NCBI GenBank assembly: GCA_031732755.1
Contig: JAVMKI010000074.1
Location: 9,892-73,891 of the forward strand
Direction: 5' to 3'
Length of the DNA stretch: 64,000 bases
DNA from: Contendibacter sp031732755
Lineage (GTDB): Bacteria > Pseudomonadota > Gammaproteobacteria > Competibacterales > Competibacteraceae
A model generated the notes under the pieces. The model saw only the letters and a list, made by a program, of their open reading frames with translations. It ran no database searches and was not told the DNA's origin. Of this stretch, positions 8,688-16,447 are shown piece after piece. Every line of letters starts with the position of its first letter. Within the stretch, counting starts at the first letter, position 1. The position numbers were made by a program, and so were the translations under genes.

Positions 8688-11405
8688 TCATTGGATTGAA
8701 GTTTCTGGCGCGTCCTCGATCTCCAGCGGCGGCGGCATTTCCAGCGGTAGGGTAAAGGTAAAACAGGCACCGCCGGCCACTCGGTTTTCGGCCCGAATTT
8801 GGCCACCGTGAACCTCGATGATCGCTCGACAAATCGCCAGTCCAAGTCCGACGCCCGGCACCGCCGACTCCACCTGACCCCGGGTGAATTTTTCGAACAA
8901 AGCCTGTTCCCGTCCGGCCGGCAGGCCCGGTCCTTCGTCCCAGACCTCGACCGTCAGCCGGTCGATGGCGGCGCTGGCGGTGATGCCGATCACGGTACCC
9001 GGTGGCGTGTACTTGGTGGCGTTTTCCAGCAAATTCACCAGGACTCGCTCGATCAGCACCGCGTCGCAGTGGATCAGCGGCAGTTCCGGGTCGAGCGCCA
9101 GGCGCAACGGATGCTCGCGCAACGACTGTTCGAGCATCCGCGCGGCCGAACCAATCAACTCCTCCAGCGACTGCCAGTCCTTGCGCAGGCGGATGCCGCC
9201 GGTTTGCAACTTGGCCATGTCCAGCAGATTGTCGGCCAGCAGCGCCATCCGCACCGCTTGTTCGCGGATCGCCGTCAGCGATTCCTGATGGGGAGACTCC
9301 TCGGCGGCCAGCTCCAGCGCCAGCGTTTCCGACAATCCGATCAGCGCGGTCAGCGGCGTGCGCAGATCGTGAGACAACGCCGCCAGCAAGGAATTGCGCT
9401 GCCGTTCCGCTTCCATCTTCACCATGGTGTCGCGGGCGACGGCGGCGAAATGCACCCGTTCCAGGGCGATGGCGATCAGCGCGGCGAAGGTGTCCAGCAG
9501 CCGGCGTTGTTCCGGGATCATCAGCAAGCGCCGCTGCTCGGGCGCCACGGCCAGCACCCCGCGGGTGCGCAGTGGGGCCCTGAGCGGCAGGTACAACAGC
9601 GACGCCGCCGGCAGGGTATCGGTGCCGAGACCGGCTGGCGCGTTGCGGTCGAAACACCACTGCGCGATCGCCAGATCCACCTTCGGCTTGCCGGGCCGCA
9701 CGGGTGGCGGCTGCAATCGGTCCTGGTCGTCCGGCAACAACAAGCGCGTCTTGACCCGGAAGCTGGCTTCGACGCAGCGTTCGCTGATTTCGATCACCTG
9801 CTCGGCGGTCAATGCCCCGGACAGTTCGCGCGACATCTCGTAAAGGTAGCGGGCGCGCTCCTCGCGGGCGTGGGCCACCTGAGCCTGGTAGCGAAAACGG
9901 GCGGTCAACTGACCGACGATCAGACCCACGATGAGCATCACCGCAAAGGTCAGCAGGTATTGCCAGTCTTGCACCGCCAGCGAAAAGCGCGGGGGCACGA
10001 AGAAGACATCGAACGCCACGACGTTGACGACCGCCGCCAACACGGCCGGGCCGCGCCCGTACCGCACCGCCACGCCGACCACGGCCAGCAGGAACAGCAT
10101 GATGATGTTGGCCAGATCGAACCAGGACAGCAGCGGGGTAGCCGCCAGCACGGTCCCCAGGCAAACCAGCAACGCCGCGCCGTAGGATGGCAACCAGGGC
10201 GACGCCTGGCCCCAACCTTCGTCCCCCGCCGCTGGAAGGACGGGACGCCGGGGTGAATCACCCCGAGCCATGGCCAGCAGATCGAAATCCGGAGCAAGTC
10301 GGGCCAACCGTTCGACCAGCGACGGCCGCACCCAGCGCCAGCGGCGACCTGGTCGACGCCGCCCGACCACCAGGCGACTCAGGCGATGGTGGTGGGCGTA
10401 GTCGACGATAGCCAGAGCGATATCGTCGGCGGCCTTGGTGGCGGTATGAGCACCAAGGTCCTGAGCCAGTTTGAGGGTGTTCAAGATCGCGCGGCGCTGG
10501 TTCTCCGGCAACCGTTGCAGCGTCGGCGTTTCGACATAGAGGGCGTGCCATTCGCAATCCAGCTTGCCAGCCAGCCGGCTGGCGGCCCGCACCAGGACAT
10601 CGGCGACCGGGTCGGGCCCCACGCAAACCAGCAGTGCGTCCCGGAGGGTCGGAGATGCCTCGCCACCGCGTTGCTGGTAGTTTTGCATCTCCTCATCCAC
10701 CCGTTCGGCGGTGCGCCGCAGCGCCAGCTCGCGCAGCGCGATGAGGTTGCCCTTGCGGAAGAAATTTTGAATCGCGCGCTCGGCCTGATCCGGCAGGTAG
10801 ACTTTGCCTTCCTTGAACCGCTGGAGAAGTTCATCGGGGGGCAGATCCACCAGCACCACTTCGTCGGCCTGGTCGAATACCCGGTCGGTGACCGTCTCCC
10901 AGACCCGGACGCCGGTGATGCCGCCGATCACGTCGTTGAGGCTTTCCAGATGTTGGACATTGACGGTAGTCAGCACATCGATACCGGCATTGAGCAATTC
11001 CTCGACATCCTGCCAGCGTTTCGGATGCCGGCAACCGGGAGCGTTGCTGTGCGCCAGTTCGTCGACCAGGATCAAGGTGGGGCGTCGCGCCAAGGCGCCG
11101 TCGAGATCGAATTCCCGCAGCACCCGATCCCGGTGAGAAACTTCCTTGAGCGGCAGTTGTTCGAGGCCTTCCAGCAACGCGGCGGTTTCCTGGCGGCCGT
11201 GGGTTTCGACCAAGCCGACGACGACATCCAACCCTTGCTCGCGCCATTGGCGGGCGGCCAGCAGCATAGCGTAGGTCTTGCCGACGCCGGCCGAGGCACC
11301 GAAAAAGATCTTCAACTTGCCGCGCTGGGCGCGCGCTTCTTCCTGCTTCAGGCGGTCGAGTAACCGGTCGGGGTCTGGGCGGGCGTCACCGGGTTTGCTG
11401 TTCAC
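8688..11405 (-). CDS. kdpD: KdpD, osmosensitive potassium sensor histidine kinase
   Basis: A 905-residue protein, close to the usual KdpD length: KdpD sensor domain with Walker A (GASAGVGKT, 36-44), Usp domain to about 375, DUF4118 four-helix membrane block, GAF region, phospho-acceptor H679 and ATPase domain. The start is a GTG at 11405 whose GTGA overlaps the stop of the upstream CorA-like gene by 4 bases; a longer ATG reading would overlap that gene more deeply. The cytoplasmic domains sense potassium and c-di-AMP in known homologues. KdpD phosphorylates KdpE. Confidence 0.93.
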   Translation of the reverse strand: MNSKPGDARPDPDRLLDRLKQEEARAQRGKLKIFFGASAGVGKTYAMLLAARQWREQGLDVVVGLVETHGRQETAALLEGLEQLPLKEVSHRDRVLREFDLDGALARRPTLILVDELAHSNAPGCRHPKRWQDVEELLNAGIDVLTTVNVQHLESLNDVIGGITGVRVWETVTDRVFDQADEVVLVDLPPDELLQRFKEGKVYLPDQAERAIQNFFRKGNLIALRELALRRTAERVDEEMQNYQQRGGEASPTLRDALLVCVGPDPVADVLVRAASRLAGKLDCEWHALYVETPTLQRLPENQRRAILNTLKLAQDLGAHTATKAADDIALAIVDYAHHHRLSRLVVGRRRPGRRWRWVRPSLVERLARLAPDFDLLAMARGDSPRRPVLPAAGDEGWGQASPWLPSYGAALLVCLGTVLAATPLLSWFDLANIIMLFLLAVVGVAVRYGRGPAVLAAVVNVVAFDVFFVPPRFSLAVQDWQYLLTFAVMLIVGLIVGQLTARFRYQAQVAHAREERARYLYEMSRELSGALTAEQVIEISERCVEASFRVKTRLLLPDDQDRLQPPPVRPGKPKVDLAIAQWCFDRNAPAGLGTDTLPAASLLYLPLRAPLRTRGVLAVAPEQRRLLMIPEQRRLLDTFAALIAIALERVHFAAVARDTMVKMEAERQRNSLLAALSHDLRTPLTALIGLSETLALELAAEESPHQESLTAIREQAVRMALLADNLLDMAKLQTGGIRLRKDWQSLEELIGSAARMLEQSLREHPLRLALDPELPLIHCDAVLIERVLVNLLENATKYTPPGTVIGITASAAIDRLTVEVWDEGPGLPAGREQALFEKFTRGQVESAVPGVGLGLAICRAIIEVHGGQIRAENRVAGGACFTFTLPLEMPPPLEIEDAPETSIQ

Positions 11406-13114
11406 GGCTTGGCCGCTTTTTCGGGAGGCTCCCGCCAGATTTTGAGCAGGATCTGCGTCCGATCCCACCAGGTCAGTTTCTTGTCCGCCAGGGCTTCCAT
11501 GAAATCCGAAAGCACCTTGGAATTGGCGACCGCGTAGTTGACCAGCAGCGAGCTAGGGATGACGACCACCGAAAGAATCAGTAGCTTAACCAAGGCTGGC
11601 TCGTTGGTATAATCGAAAAGGTTCATCCCCAGGAAACCGGTGGCGACGGTCGCGATCAGCCCCAGCGTGGTCACCACCGTCAGGCGCATCACGGTATTCG
11701 CTTGCCGCCGCTGACTGTCACTATCCAAAAAATGATTCATCTCCTTCACCGACGTGCTGACATCCTGATAAATCCGGTCGGAGTTGAGATGACCGGTCAG
11801 CAGCCGAAACAAATCCCGAATCTGCGCCTGATCGGAAACCTCGTGAAACCAGTAGCGTTCGGTGAAGCGCAGGAACGTGGCCATGATCCGGCGGATTTCC
11901 CGCTTGAAGGCCCTGACCGAATCCAGGTCGTGGACATCGAGTCGGCTGATCGCCATTACCAACCATTCCGAAAACAGCATCAGGGCCGCCTTTTGGAAGT
12001 GGGCGATCAGGTTGACGATGAAGTACTGATGGCGGAATTGACCCAGCAGACCGGTTTCGGAACCGACGAAAAACGGCTGGGTGGCCTTGCCGACCACCAC
12101 GAAAGCTTGGCCGCAACACAGGTAGCGACTGGACAGCGTCAGGTTGTCGGGGTCCCAGAATTTGTCGTAACAGTAACGCTCCTCGAAATGGGCCAATTCC
12201 TTGGCGGAGTACGGCAGGGTCTCGGATGGTCCCGCCTTGGTGACCAGCGCCAGCCGAGCGAAATCACCGCGCGTCAGAATTTGCGGATCGTTAAAGCTCA
12301 GGTAGGCCAGCAGTGGCATACGGTGGTATTCGATCTGTCGATAGCGGATCGCCGCCTCGCAATCGGCATGGTATAGAGCCAACGGCCGCAGTAGATACTC
12401 CCAATGGGCGGAGATGCTGGGGGAACGGTGCTGGCAGGTGAACTGAAGGTATTTATCCCGGTTTTCATAGTCGGACACCGCCAGCGTCTGGCCCGTCGCC
12501 GACAGCCACTCCACCCGGTATGGACATTGCCCACCCTGGCCGTTGGGCTCCCAGAATGCCGGATAGGCCCGGCCCACCTTGAACAAGACATCCTCGACCA
12601 ACAACAGCGGAAGATCGTTGGCGAAGAATTCCACCACCAGGATGATGATGTCGATGTCGTAAAAAAAATAGAGATCGACATGGGCGATCTGAAACAGCAA
12701 CGGCGGCGTCAGTCGGTCGAGCACGACCCGCATCCCGGCGATGTCGTAGCGGCGGAATACCCGGATCGGGGATTCGCCGTAGCCGATCTGCCCTTCGCGG
12801 CTCTCGCTCTCGCCATACAGAAAACGTTGCACGTAAGGCAGAAAGGTGATGAATTCCTTGTAATGCCGCTCCTGGAAATGCCTGGGGTCGCCGAATTCGT
12901 CCACGACTTCCCGCCAGGGACAACTTTCTCCCAAGGTTCGCAGCACTTCCCAATAGTTGGCGATATGTGTCCCTCCCGCTTGCTGGTCCGGCATCACCCG
13001 CAATGGCCACAGCAGGATTTGCCGAAAATGCCGGACTAGCGGCGATACCGGTGAGGCTGGAATGCTGGCGGCGCCAGTGGTTACTCCCTGCGCGGCTTCG
13101 ATCAGCGCGTTCAT
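11402..13114 (-). CDS. CorA-like membrane protein embedded in the kdp operon
   Basis: A 570-residue protein with a long soluble N-terminus, a helical coiled region (about 440-490) and two C-terminal transmembrane helices. The first helix ends in Gly-Met-Asn (TGFLGMNLF, near 511-519), the signature of the CorA magnesium-channel superfamily. The N-terminal domain is longer than in CorA and divergent. Its ATG overlaps the kdpC stop (ATGA) and its stop overlaps the kdpD GTG, so it is locked into the kdp operon. A cation-channel or ion-sensing role linked to potassium uptake is inferred; substrate unknown. Confidence 0.75.
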   Translation of the reverse strand: MNALIEAAQGVTTGAASIPASPVSPLVRHFRQILLWPLRVMPDQQAGGTHIANYWEVLRTLGESCPWREVVDEFGDPRHFQERHYKEFITFLPYVQRFLYGESESREGQIGYGESPIRVFRRYDIAGMRVVLDRLTPPLLFQIAHVDLYFFYDIDIIILVVEFFANDLPLLLVEDVLFKVGRAYPAFWEPNGQGGQCPYRVEWLSATGQTLAVSDYENRDKYLQFTCQHRSPSISAHWEYLLRPLALYHADCEAAIRYRQIEYHRMPLLAYLSFNDPQILTRGDFARLALVTKAGPSETLPYSAKELAHFEERYCYDKFWDPDNLTLSSRYLCCGQAFVVVGKATQPFFVGSETGLLGQFRHQYFIVNLIAHFQKAALMLFSEWLVMAISRLDVHDLDSVRAFKREIRRIMATFLRFTERYWFHEVSDQAQIRDLFRLLTGHLNSDRIYQDVSTSVKEMNHFLDSDSQRRQANTVMRLTVVTTLGLIATVATGFLGMNLFDYTNEPALVKLLILSVVVIPSSLLVNYAVANSKVLSDFMEALADKKLTWWDRTQILLKIWREPPEKAAKP

Positions 13115-13698
13115 AAGTGTTCTTCGGGCGGTAACTGGTCAAGGGTGAGATTGAGTTCGAGCACGTTGACGCGCGGTTCACCGAACACTCCCCACTGGCG
13201 ATCCTCGGTCCACGTGGCCACTAATTTTCGCACGATTTCGGGGGCTAGTCCGCGTGCCCGAGCGACGCGGGCGACTTGATACTCGGCGGCGGCCGGACTG
13301 ATCTGCGGATCGAGACCGCTGGCCGACGCCGTAACCAAATCGACGGGCACGGGCCGCGTGTTGCCGGGATCGGCGGCGCGCAACGCCTGGACGCGGGACG
13401 CCACCGTTTCCTTTAACGCGGGGTTGAGCGGGCCGAGATTGGAACCGCCGGACGCGGCGGCATTGTAGGGTTGCGGCGCGGTGGCGGACGGACGACCCCA
13501 AAAATATTTGGGATCGGTGAAGTTCTGGCCGATCAACCGGGAGCCGACCGGTTTACCGTCGCGTTCGATCAAGCTGCCAGCGGTTTGCGTTGGAAATATG
13601 GCTTGTCCGATTCCCGTCACCAGCAGCGGATAGAGCAGGCCAGTGATGACGGATAGCAGAAGAAACAACGTCACGGCGGGACGAATCAGGGTTTTCAT
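13111..13698 (-). CDS. kdpC: KdpC, potassium-transporting ATPase subunit C
   Basis: A 195-residue KdpC: one N-terminal transmembrane helix (about 5-27), then the periplasmic domain with the family motifs GSxLIGQNFTDPKYFWGRPS and a C-terminal LNxxLD segment. The start at 13698 has a strong ribosome site (GGAGA, 7 bases upstream); a longer frame exists but lacks one. KdpC stabilises the KdpFABC complex. It is separated from kdpB by 667 bases holding an antisense HNH gene, whereas these genes normally almost touch. Confidence 0.95.
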   Translation of the reverse strand: MKTLIRPAVTLFLLLSVITGLLYPLLVTGIGQAIFPTQTAGSLIERDGKPVGSRLIGQNFTDPKYFWGRPSATAPQPYNAAASGGSNLGPLNPALKETVASRVQALRAADPGNTRPVPVDLVTASASGLDPQISPAAAEYQVARVARARGLAPEIVRKLVATWTEDRQWGVFGEPRVNVLELNLTLDQLPPEEHL

Positions 13699-13759
13699 TG
13701 AAATCTCCAGGTTTCGGGTAGAAAATTCCAAGATTCAGGTTCTAGGTGGAACATTTCAA

Positions 13760-14284
13760 ATGCACAACAAAGATATAGAGGGCCTGCGGCCTTGTAATAC
13801 ATGTGGTCATGTATTTTCACCAAACGCTGAACACTTTTACCAAAAGAAAAATGGTAATCTAAGTTCCGAATGTCGGTCCTGTTTCCGTGAAAGAAGTTCA
13901 CACAACCAAAAGAAACGGCATCATGCTGGAGGCGTCGATTATCATTTAGCATATATAGTTCGCGCTACACGACAAAGAGCGCGAAAACACAAGATAATGT
14001 ATGACATCGATGCGGGTTTCCTAAAAATATTATTGGAGGCACAGGGAGGTCTATGCGCAATCAGCGGAATTCCTCTCACTTTTATCAAAGGATTAGGTCA
14101 CATACCTACAAACGCCAGTATTGATCGAATTGATCCAAGACAAGGATACACAAGAGATAATGTTCAGCTTTTGGCATTTCAAGTAAATACCATGAAATCA
14201 AATCTCAGCATCGAACAACTCGTATTTTGGTGTAAATTAGTGCTTAATAGTCAATATTCAACTCAACTGCATAAAGTCACTTAA
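13760..14284 (+). CDS. HNH endonuclease-like protein with N-terminal zinc ribbon, inserted in kdp operon
   Basis: A 174-residue protein on the strand opposite to kdp. It has a CxxC...CxxC zinc ribbon (about residues 12-40), then a divergent HNH core: LCAISGIPL near 92-100, NASIDRIDPRQGYTRDNVQ (His replaced by Asp-type variant, as in several phage HNH proteins) and VNTMKSNLS. The ATG at 13760 follows an AGGTGGA ribosome site 9 bases upstream. The whole segment is conspicuously AT-rich against GC-rich kdp genes, suggesting recent acquisition. It resembles free-standing homing-type nucleases; I see no intron core or integrase beside it. Confidence 0.8.
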   Translation: MHNKDIEGLRPCNTCGHVFSPNAEHFYQKKNGNLSSECRSCFRERSSHNQKKRHHAGGVDYHLAYIVRATRQRARKHKIMYDIDAGFLKILLEAQGGLCAISGIPLTFIKGLGHIPTNASIDRIDPRQGYTRDNVQLLAFQVNTMKSNLSIEQLVFWCKLVLNSQYSTQLHKVT

Positions 14285-14314
14285 AATTTAAAAACGTATA
14301 CTTGCATTAGAAAC

Positions 14315-14345
14315 GTGTCTCAAAGAAAACTTTTCTCTGAGACAC
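14315..14345. repeat. 31-base near-perfect palindrome 3' of kdpB and the HNH gene
   Basis: The arms GTGTCTCAAAGAAAA and its complement (one mismatch) fold with almost no loop. It lies between two converging genes. It lacks a clear T-run on either strand, so a Rho-independent terminator is possible but not certain. It could instead be an end of the inserted element. Confidence 0.6.
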
Positions 14346-14348
14346 ATA

Positions 14349-14363
14349 CGCCAAAACTTGGCG
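14349..14363. repeat. Short perfect hairpin next to the kdpB stop codon
   Basis: CGCCAA and TTGGCG arms separated by three bases, just 2 bases downstream of the kdpB stop on the minus strand. Together with the neighbouring 31-base palindrome it may protect the kdpAB message 3' end or attenuate read-through to kdpC. There is no adjacent poly-U. Confidence 0.5.
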
Positions 14364-14365
14364 AT

Positions 14366-16432
14366 TTAAACCAAACCCAGCATAGACAGCATCAAGTCAA
14401 TTGCCTTGATGCCAATAAAAGGCGTGACAACTCCCCCCAATCCATAAATCAACAAATTCTTACGCAGCAAGGTTGCCGCTCCTAAAGGCTGGTATTTTAC
14501 ACCCCGTAATGCGATTGGAATCAGAAGTACAATAATGATTGCGTTAAAGATCACTGCCGAAATGATCGCACTCTCCGACGAAGTCAACTTCATTACGTTG
14601 AGTGCGTTAAGTTGCGGATAGGTAGTAACGAAGGCCGCCGGGATAATCGCAGCGTACTTAGCGATGTCGTTGGCGATACTGAACGTCGTCAGCGAGCCGC
14701 GCGTCATCAGCATCTGCTTACCGGTTTCCACAATCTCGATCAATTTGGTCGGATTGGAGTCGAGATCGACCATATTGCCGGCTTCCTTAGCGGCCTGCGT
14801 GCCGGTGTTCATGGCGACCGCCACATCGGCTTGCGCCAACGCCGGCGCGTCGTTGGTGCCGTCGCCGGTCATCGCCACCAGCCGGCCTTCGGCTTGATGT
14901 TGGCGAATCAACGCGAGTTTCGCCTCCGGCGTGGCTTCAGCGAGAAAATCGTCGACGCCCGCTTCAGCAGCGATGGCGGCGGCGGTCAAGCGATTATCGC
15001 CGGTGATCATCACCGTCTTGATCCCCATCCGCCGCAGTTCGGCGAAACGCTCCTTGATGCCACCCTTGACGATGTCCTTGAGTTCGATGACACCGAGTAC
15101 CTTGGCGCCATCGGCGACCACGAGAGGGGTGCTGCCCCGGCTGGCCACCTCGTTTACGATGTGGGTGACCGGCTGCGGAAAATGACCGCCCAGGGTTTCC
15201 ACATACTGGCGGATGGCGTCCGCCGAACCTTTGCGGATTTGCCGGTGATCCAGGTTGACGCCGCTCATCCGGGTCTGAGCCGAAAAGTGGATGAAAGTCG
15301 CGCCGAGCGCGTGGATGTCGCGTTCGCGCAAGTTGAAGCGTTGCTTGGCGAGCACGACGATGCTGCGACCTTCCGGCGTTTCGTCCGCCAGGGACGCCAG
15401 TTGAGCGGCGTCGGCCAGTTCCGCTTCCGTCACGCCGCTCGCCGGGAGAAGCTCCGTCGCCTGCCGATTGCCAAGAGTGATGGTGCCGGTCTTATCGAGC
15501 AGCAGCACGTCCACATCGCCCGCTGCTTCCACCGCCCGGCCGGAAGTCGCGATGACGTTGGCCTGCATCATGCGGCTCATACCGGCCACGCCGATGGCCG
15601 ACAGCAATCCCGCAATCGTGGTGGGAATCAGGCAGACCAGCAGGGCAACGAGCACCGTGATCGATACCGGTGAACCAGCTTTCGCGGCGTCCACACTGAA
15701 CAGCGAAAACGGCAACAGGGTCACCGTCACGCCGAGGAAGATGATTGTCAGCGCTATCAGGAAAATGGTGAGCGCAATTTCGTTGGGCGTTTTCTGGCGC
15801 TTGGCCCCTTCCACCATCGCAATCATGCGGTCGATGAAGGCTTCGCCGGGATTGACCGTCACGCGCACCACGATCCAGTCGGACAGCACGGTGGTGCCAC
15901 CGGTGACGGCGCTGAAATCGCCGCCCGACTCCCGAATGACTGGCGCGGATTCGCCGGTGATGGCGCTTTCGTTCACCGAGGCGACGCCCTCAATCACTTC
16001 ACCGTCAGCCGGGATCATGTCGCCGGCTTCCACTAGGATCACGTCGCCGCGCCGTAACTCCGTGCCGGGCAGCTTATCGGTCGGAGCGCCGTAACGCGGT
16101 TCCCGCAGTTTCTTGGCCATGACGGTCTTCTTGGCGCCACGCAGAGATGCCGCTTGCGCCTTGCTGCGGCCTTCGGCCAGCGCCTCGGCAAAATTGGCGA
16201 ACAGCACCGTGAACCACAGCCACAACGCGATGGCGAGGATGAAACCGGAGGGAGCCTCGCCGTGGCCGCCGAGCGCCTGCGCCCACAACACTGTGGTCAG
16301 GACACTGCCGACGTACACCACGAACATCACCGGGTTACGCCATTGCAGTCGGGGGTCCAGCTTTTTGAAGGAATCGACGATGGCGGGTTTCACCAACGCC
16401 GGATCGAATAGGGCAAGAGTTTTGCGCGACAT
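14366..16432 (-). CDS. kdpB: KdpB, potassium-transporting P-type ATPase catalytic subunit
   Basis: A 688-residue P-type ATPase of normal KdpB length. The phosphorylation site is D313 in DKTGT; TGES (actuator domain), MTGDGTNDAPALA (hinge) and the expected membrane helices are present. A GAGGAAG ribosome site lies upstream of the ATG, and the gene starts 15 bases after the kdpA stop. It hydrolyses ATP to drive potassium uptake through KdpA in the inner membrane. Nothing is missing from the sequence; only its 3' neighbourhood is abnormal. Confidence 0.97.
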   Translation of the reverse strand: MSRKTLALFDPALVKPAIVDSFKKLDPRLQWRNPVMFVVYVGSVLTTVLWAQALGGHGEAPSGFILAIALWLWFTVLFANFAEALAEGRSKAQAASLRGAKKTVMAKKLREPRYGAPTDKLPGTELRRGDVILVEAGDMIPADGEVIEGVASVNESAITGESAPVIRESGGDFSAVTGGTTVLSDWIVVRVTVNPGEAFIDRMIAMVEGAKRQKTPNEIALTIFLIALTIIFLGVTVTLLPFSLFSVDAAKAGSPVSITVLVALLVCLIPTTIAGLLSAIGVAGMSRMMQANVIATSGRAVEAAGDVDVLLLDKTGTITLGNRQATELLPASGVTEAELADAAQLASLADETPEGRSIVVLAKQRFNLRERDIHALGATFIHFSAQTRMSGVNLDHRQIRKGSADAIRQYVETLGGHFPQPVTHIVNEVASRGSTPLVVADGAKVLGVIELKDIVKGGIKERFAELRRMGIKTVMITGDNRLTAAAIAAEAGVDDFLAEATPEAKLALIRQHQAEGRLVAMTGDGTNDAPALAQADVAVAMNTGTQAAKEAGNMVDLDSNPTKLIEIVETGKQMLMTRGSLTTFSIANDIAKYAAIIPAAFVTTYPQLNALNVMKLTSSESAIISAVIFNAIIIVLLIPIALRGVKYQPLGAATLLRKNLLIYGLGGVVTPFIGIKAIDLMLSMLGLV

Positions 16433-16447
16433 GGGATTCTTCCTCGT

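Noticed and set aside
8799..10256. A 485-codon frame on the plus strand across kdpD
   Set aside because: It is antisense to the well-supported kdpD gene; long mirror frames are expected in GC-rich coding DNA, and it shows no domain.
13699..14365. Group I or II intron hosting the HNH gene
   Set aside because: The insert lies between intact genes, runs opposite to kdp and shows no intron core elements that I can recognise.
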